From Paracoccus aerius (lineage in GTDB: Bacteria > Pseudomonadota > Alphaproteobacteria > Rhodobacterales > Rhodobacteraceae), in contig NZ_BNCL01000011.1 in NCBI RefSeq assembly GCF_014656455.1, positions 62,001-126,000 of the forward strand: a stretch of DNA of 64,000 nucleotides. Direction: 5' to 3'. The notes under the pieces are model-generated. The model was not told the origin of the DNA. It did not search any database and was given only the letters and a program-made list of their open reading frames with translations. Numbering within the stretch: position 1 is the first letter of the stretch; each line of letters starts with the position of its first letter. Of the stretch, positions 62,353 to 64,000 are shown piece by piece. The translations under genes and the position numbers were made by a program.

Positions 62353-63369
62353 TTAGAACTGGTCGTCGAAGCGCTTGGCCAGATCCTCGATGTTCTCTGG
62401 CGGCCAGTCGACAACGTCCATGCCCAGGTGCAGGCCCATGCCCGACAGCACTTCCTTGATCTCGTTCAAAGACTTGCGGCCGAAGTTTGGGGTGCGCAGC
62501 ATCTCGGCTTCGGTTTTCTGGATCAGATCGCCGATATAGACGATGTTGTCGTTCTTCAGGCAGTTGGCGGAACGGACCGACAGTTCCAGCTCGTCCACCT
62601 TCTTCAGCAGGCGCGGATCGAATTCCAGACCATCCTCGGCATCCTGGCGGTTGGCCGATTCAGGCTCGTCGAAGTTGACGAAGACCGAAAGCTGGTCCTG
62701 GACGATGCGCGCGGCATAGGCCACGGCGTCTTCCGGGGTCAGCGATCCGTCCGTCTCGATCTTCATCGTCAGCTTGTCATAGTCCAGCACCTGCCCCTCG
62801 CGGGTGGGCGTGACTTCATAGCTGACGCGCTTGACCGGCGAGAAGATGGCGTCGATCGGGATCAGTCCGATGGGCGCATCCTCGGGACGGTTCTTGTCGG
62901 CCGCGACATAGCCCTTGCCCGTCTGCACGGTCAGTTCCATGTTCAGGTCGGCGCCGTCGTCCAGGTGGCAGATGACATGGTCGCGGTTCAGGATCGTGAT
63001 CCCGGCCGTTTCCTGGATGTCGCCTGCCTTGACCTCGCCGGGGCCCTTTGCGGACAGGGTCAGGCGCTTGGGCCCTTCCACATCCATCTTCAGCGTGACG
63101 CCCTTGAGGTTCAGGACGATGTCGGTCACGTCCTCGCGGACGCCGGCGACGCTGCTAAATTCATGCAGGACATTGTCGATCTGCACCGAGGTGATGGCGC
63201 CGCCCTGCAGCGACGACAGAAGCACGCGGCGAAGCGCGTTGCCCAGCGTCAGGCCGAAGCCCCGCTCCAGCGGCTCGGCGACAAGCGTGGCGGTGCGGGT
63301 GGCATCCGCGCCCGGCTTGACGACCAGCTGCGTCGGCTTGATCAGCTCGGCCCAATTCTTGTGGATCAT
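62353..63369 (-). CDS. rpoA: RNA polymerase alpha subunit
   Basis: Alpha dimerises to start RNA polymerase assembly and its C-terminal domain contacts UP elements and activators. The 338-residue protein has the N-terminal domain with [20 protein letters not shown] (about residues 33-52), and the C-terminal domain with [21 protein letters not shown] (about 259-279, in outline) and [14 protein letters not shown]. It follows rpsK and precedes rplQ in the alpha operon. Confidence 0.97.
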   Translation of the reverse strand: MIHKNWAELIKPTQLVVKPGADATRTATLVAEPLERGFGLTLGNALRRVLLSSLQGGAITSVQIDNVLHEFSSVAGVREDVTDIVLNLKGVTLKMDVEGPKRLTLSAKGPGEVKAGDIQETAGITILNRDHVICHLDDGADLNMELTVQTGKGYVAADKNRPEDAPIGLIPIDAIFSPVKRVSYEVTPTREGQVLDYDKLTMKIETDGSLTPEDAVAYAARIVQDQLSVFVNFDEPESANRQDAEDGLEFDPRLLKKVDELELSVRSANCLKNDNIVYIGDLIQKTEAEMLRTPNFGRKSLNEIKEVLSGMGLHLGMDVVDWPPENIEDLAKRFDDQF

Positions 63370-63484
63370 GCGTTTGCCTCCATTCTTGTTCCCGTCCCAT
63401 GTCCTTGGCCGGAAACGCCCGAGGTTGAAAACGTAAAGACCGAACCGCGCGAAGCCGCGCGGTCCGGGTATGCATCATCTGAAA

Positions 63485-63874
63485 TCAGACGCGGCGGCGC
63501 TTCGGGGGGCGGCAGCCGTTATGGGCAATCGGCGTCACGTCGCGGATCGCCGTGATGTTGAAGCCGACGGCCGCCAGGGCGCGCAGCGCCGATTCGCGGC
63601 CCGAGCCGGGGCCCTGGACTTCCACTTCAAGCGTGCGCACGCCGTGCTCCTGGGCTTTCTTGCCAGCGTCCTCGGCAGCCATCTGGGCGGCGTAGGGAGT
63701 CGACTTGCGCGAACCCTTGAAGCCCATCGTGCCGGCGGACGACCACGAGATCGCGTTGCCCTGGACGTCCGAGATCAGGATCTTGGTGTTGTTGAAGCTG
63801 GAATTCACATGCGCAACGCCGGTGGCGATGTTCTTGCGTTCCTTGCGCTTCATGCGGGTCTTGTCACGTGCCAT
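63485..63874 (-). CDS. rpsK: Small ribosomal subunit protein uS11
   Basis: The 129-residue protein starts [20 protein letters not shown], has [21 protein letters not shown] (about residues 28-48, in outline) and the C-terminal [20 protein letters not shown], the invariant uS11 tail. It lies 14 bases after the rpsM stop. Confidence 0.97.
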   Translation of the reverse strand: MARDKTRMKRKERKNIATGVAHVNSSFNNTKILISDVQGNAISWSSAGTMGFKGSRKSTPYAAQMAAEDAGKKAQEHGVRTLEVEVQGPGSGRESALRALAAVGFNITAIRDVTPIAHNGCRPPKRRRV

Positions 63875-63888
63875 AAACCGTTCCCCCC

Positions 63889-64000
<112 letters not shown>

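Overview
The window is dense, GC-rich bacterial chromosome that reads as an alphaproteobacterium of the Rhodobacteraceae, most likely Paracoccus or a close relative. The evidence is a bztABCD-type amino-acid transporter, a VPLPA-CTERM protein, an imuA-imuB-dnaE2 mutagenesis cassette, a lone cobT, a family-type rpmH-rnpA-yidD-ttcA-yidC-MOSC-engB-argB block and the order rpsM-rpsK-rpoA-rplQ ... rarA-crcB-rluA-HAD-ATP12-bzt. The genus is inference from gene content; no 16S rRNA gene is present. I saw no phage, insertion sequence, transposon or CRISPR array.

Layout. 1-5.6 kb: glnE (cut by the left edge), bpt, and the acetolactate synthase pair. 5.6-10.2 kb: a small unknown gene, an AT-rich gap with a possible small RNA, an M48 lipoprotein protease, a nitroreductase, an EI24 membrane protein, mce with a DUF1467 gene, and a lone response regulator. 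10.2-19.8 kb: DUF1501/DUF1800 pair, aspS, CPBP protease, GH25 lysozyme lipoprotein, a D-lactate dehydrogenase-like flavoprotein, a GT8 glycosyltransferase coupled to a sugar-nucleotide epimerase-like gene. 19.8-25.6 kb: cobT, FMN reductase, a PopZ-like protein, tolC with a Pcm-family methyltransferase, tRNA-Cys. 25.6-36 kb: opgG-opgH-opgC (periplasmic glucans), ptsP, lysC, DUF1178, waaA. 36-42.8 kb: a 25-residue membrane microprotein, a VPLPA-CTERM protein, the SOS mutagenesis operon, tRNA-Arg. 42.9-51.2 kb: an orphan histidine kinase and the rpmH-to-argB block, then a SixA-like phosphatase. 51.3-64 kb: the bzt operon, the ATP12/HAD/RluA/CrcB/RarA run, a luxR-luxI quorum-sensing pair, and the end of the ribosomal protein operon (rplQ, rpoA, rpsK, and rpsM cut by the right edge).

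How genes cooperate. Many pairs overlap by 1-4 bases (ATGA, GTGA or TGATG), showing compact, translationally coupled operons: mce-DUF1467, imuB-dnaE2, opgGHC, rnpA-yidD, yidC-MOSC-engB, crcB-rluA-HAD-ATP12. The envelope theme is strong (yidC/yidD, tolC, waaA, opgGHC, GH25, CPBP, M48). Nitrogen metabolism recurs (glnE, ptsP, bztABCD, argB, ilvI/ilvN, lysC).

The parts least explained by standard annotation are the microprotein with its own ribosome-binding site and terminator (36.04-36.17 kb), the possible small RNA near 6.05-6.14 kb, the small ORF divergent from luxR that runs into the rplQ terminator, a hairpin-plus-motif element present twice, a promoter block shared by rpmH and tRNA-Cys, and a triple 15-bp repeat across the engB stop codon. 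I did not find a wholly new multi-gene system. All promoter, operator and RNA calls were made by eye.
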